Assembly (NCBI GenBank): GCA_963922335.1
Contig: CAWUIB010000003.1
Span: 186,001 to 250,000 of the forward strand
DNA length: 64,000 bases
Source of the DNA: CALBPI01 sp963922335
GTDB lineage: Bacteria; Pseudomonadota; Gammaproteobacteria; Steroidobacterales; Woeseiaceae
Reading direction: 5' to 3'
A model generated the notes under the pieces. That model was not told the DNA's origin and made no database searches. It saw only the letters and a list, made by a program, of their open reading frames with translations. The number at the start of each line of letters is the position of its first letter. The first letter of the stretch is position 1. The translations under genes were made by a program, and so were the position numbers. Shown piece after piece: positions 63,623 to 64,000 of this stretch.

Positions 63623-64000
63623 GTGCTTAATCATCCTGACATTCTTACGGCTGAAGCGGGTCTTGAGCGTGCTGTAGCAGCGCTACGTGCCGGACAGCTC
63701 GTGGGGATGCCGACAGAGACGGTGTATGGCCTTGCCGCGGACGCAACCAATCCGGCTGCAGTCGCGAAGGTCTTCGCGGCTAAAGGACGACCGAGTTTCA
63801 ATCCGCTCATCGCCCACTGTGGGTCGATCGAACTAGCGATGTCCGAAGGTGTGTTCGATGAGCGCGCGCGTCGCCTGGCCGCAGCATTCTGGCCTGGGCC
63901 GCTGACGCTGATCGTGCCAGTAGCTGGGCAGGGTTCGGTATGCGAGCTGGCGCGTGCAGGACTTGAGACCATCGGTTTGAGAATCCCGTGCCACCCTGTC
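63623..64000 (+). CDS. Sua5/YrdC threonylcarbamoyl-AMP synthase, truncated by the window edge
   Basis: 126 codons from a probable GTG at 63623, open to the last base, so the 3' end is missing. The N-terminal half of a Sua5/YciO/YrdC domain is clear: GQLVGMPTETVYGLAADAT, KVFAAKGRPSFNPLIAH and FWPGPLTLIVP. These enzymes make threonylcarbamoyl-AMP for the t6A modification of ANN-decoding tRNAs. The KGRPSFNPL form is typical of the longer Sua5 type, which has an extra C-terminal domain that would lie beyond the window. It is divergent from the BciA-like gene (116-bp gap). Confidence 0.85.
   Translation, partial: MLNHPDILTAEAGLERAVAALRAGQLVGMPTETVYGLAADATNPAAVAKVFAAKGRPSFNPLIAHCGSIELAMSEGVFDERARRLAAAFWPGPLTLIVPVAGQGSVCELARAGLETIGLRIPCHPV

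Overview
The window looks like chromosomal DNA of a Gram-negative, probably aquatic gammaproteobacterium. This is inferred from a PhoB-type regulator with a Pho box, a perfect E. coli-type CRP site, a two-partner secretion (TPS) pair, a TonB/ExbB/ExbD set, a PEP-CTERM/exosortase polysaccharide locus and a complete chemotaxis operon. I cannot name the genus. I see no rRNA, tRNA, CRISPR array, insertion sequence or phage gene. Coding density is very high and most of the window falls into a few long operons.

Layout. (1) 1-4.6 kb: a phoB-like regulator overlapping a truncated lipoprotein gene on the minus strand. Divergent from these, behind a four-unit Pho box and a CRP site, are a VPLPA/PEP-CTERM protein and a PstS-like binding protein, closed by an intrinsic terminator. 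(2) 4.6-24.8 kb: one tightly packed plus-strand run. It holds TpsB, a 3347-residue TpsA exoprotein, a DUF2341-LamG-ExbB fusion, ExbD, TonB, a porin-like barrel, a coiled-coil periplasmic protein, a GT4 glycosyltransferase and a large secreted TIM-barrel-like protein. (3) 24.8-28.8 kb, minus: sulfotransferase, left-handed beta-helix acyltransferase, Wzy-like polymerase and Wzx-like flippase. (4) 29.0-42.9 kb, plus: a ribbon-helix-helix regulator, a second CTERM protein, polysaccharide export protein, outer-membrane barrel, chain-length protein, tyrosine autokinase-like ATPase, ExeA-like ATPase, an exosortase-EpsI fusion, a WecA-like transferase with a long C-terminal extension, a PEP-CTERM TPR lipoprotein and a repeat protein with a Gly-rich C-terminal anchor. 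(5) 43.2-46.4 kb: a large S8 subtilase and a bidirectional terminator. (6) 46.5-58.2 kb, minus: cheA, cheW, PAS-MCP, STAS, cheR, cheD, cheB, PAS-MCP, then an MscS channel and a duplicated-domain periplasmic protein. No cheY or cheZ is present. (7) 58.3-64 kb: malectin-GH16 glycanase, a membrane-anchored unknown, a DUF885 protein with an altered metal motif, a BciA-like reductase and a truncated Sua5/YrdC gene.

How they fit together. Regions 3 and 4 plausibly make, modify and export a sulfated or acylated surface polysaccharide and sort CTERM proteins with it. Region 2 is the least conventional part. It links a TPS exoprotein to what looks like a dedicated proton-motive-force module (ExbB fused to a periplasmic lectin-like sensor, plus ExbD and TonB) and a porin. 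I consider it the best candidate for an under-described system. Several gene starts were moved from the longest possible ORF, using ribosome-binding sites, signal peptides and neighbouring terminators.
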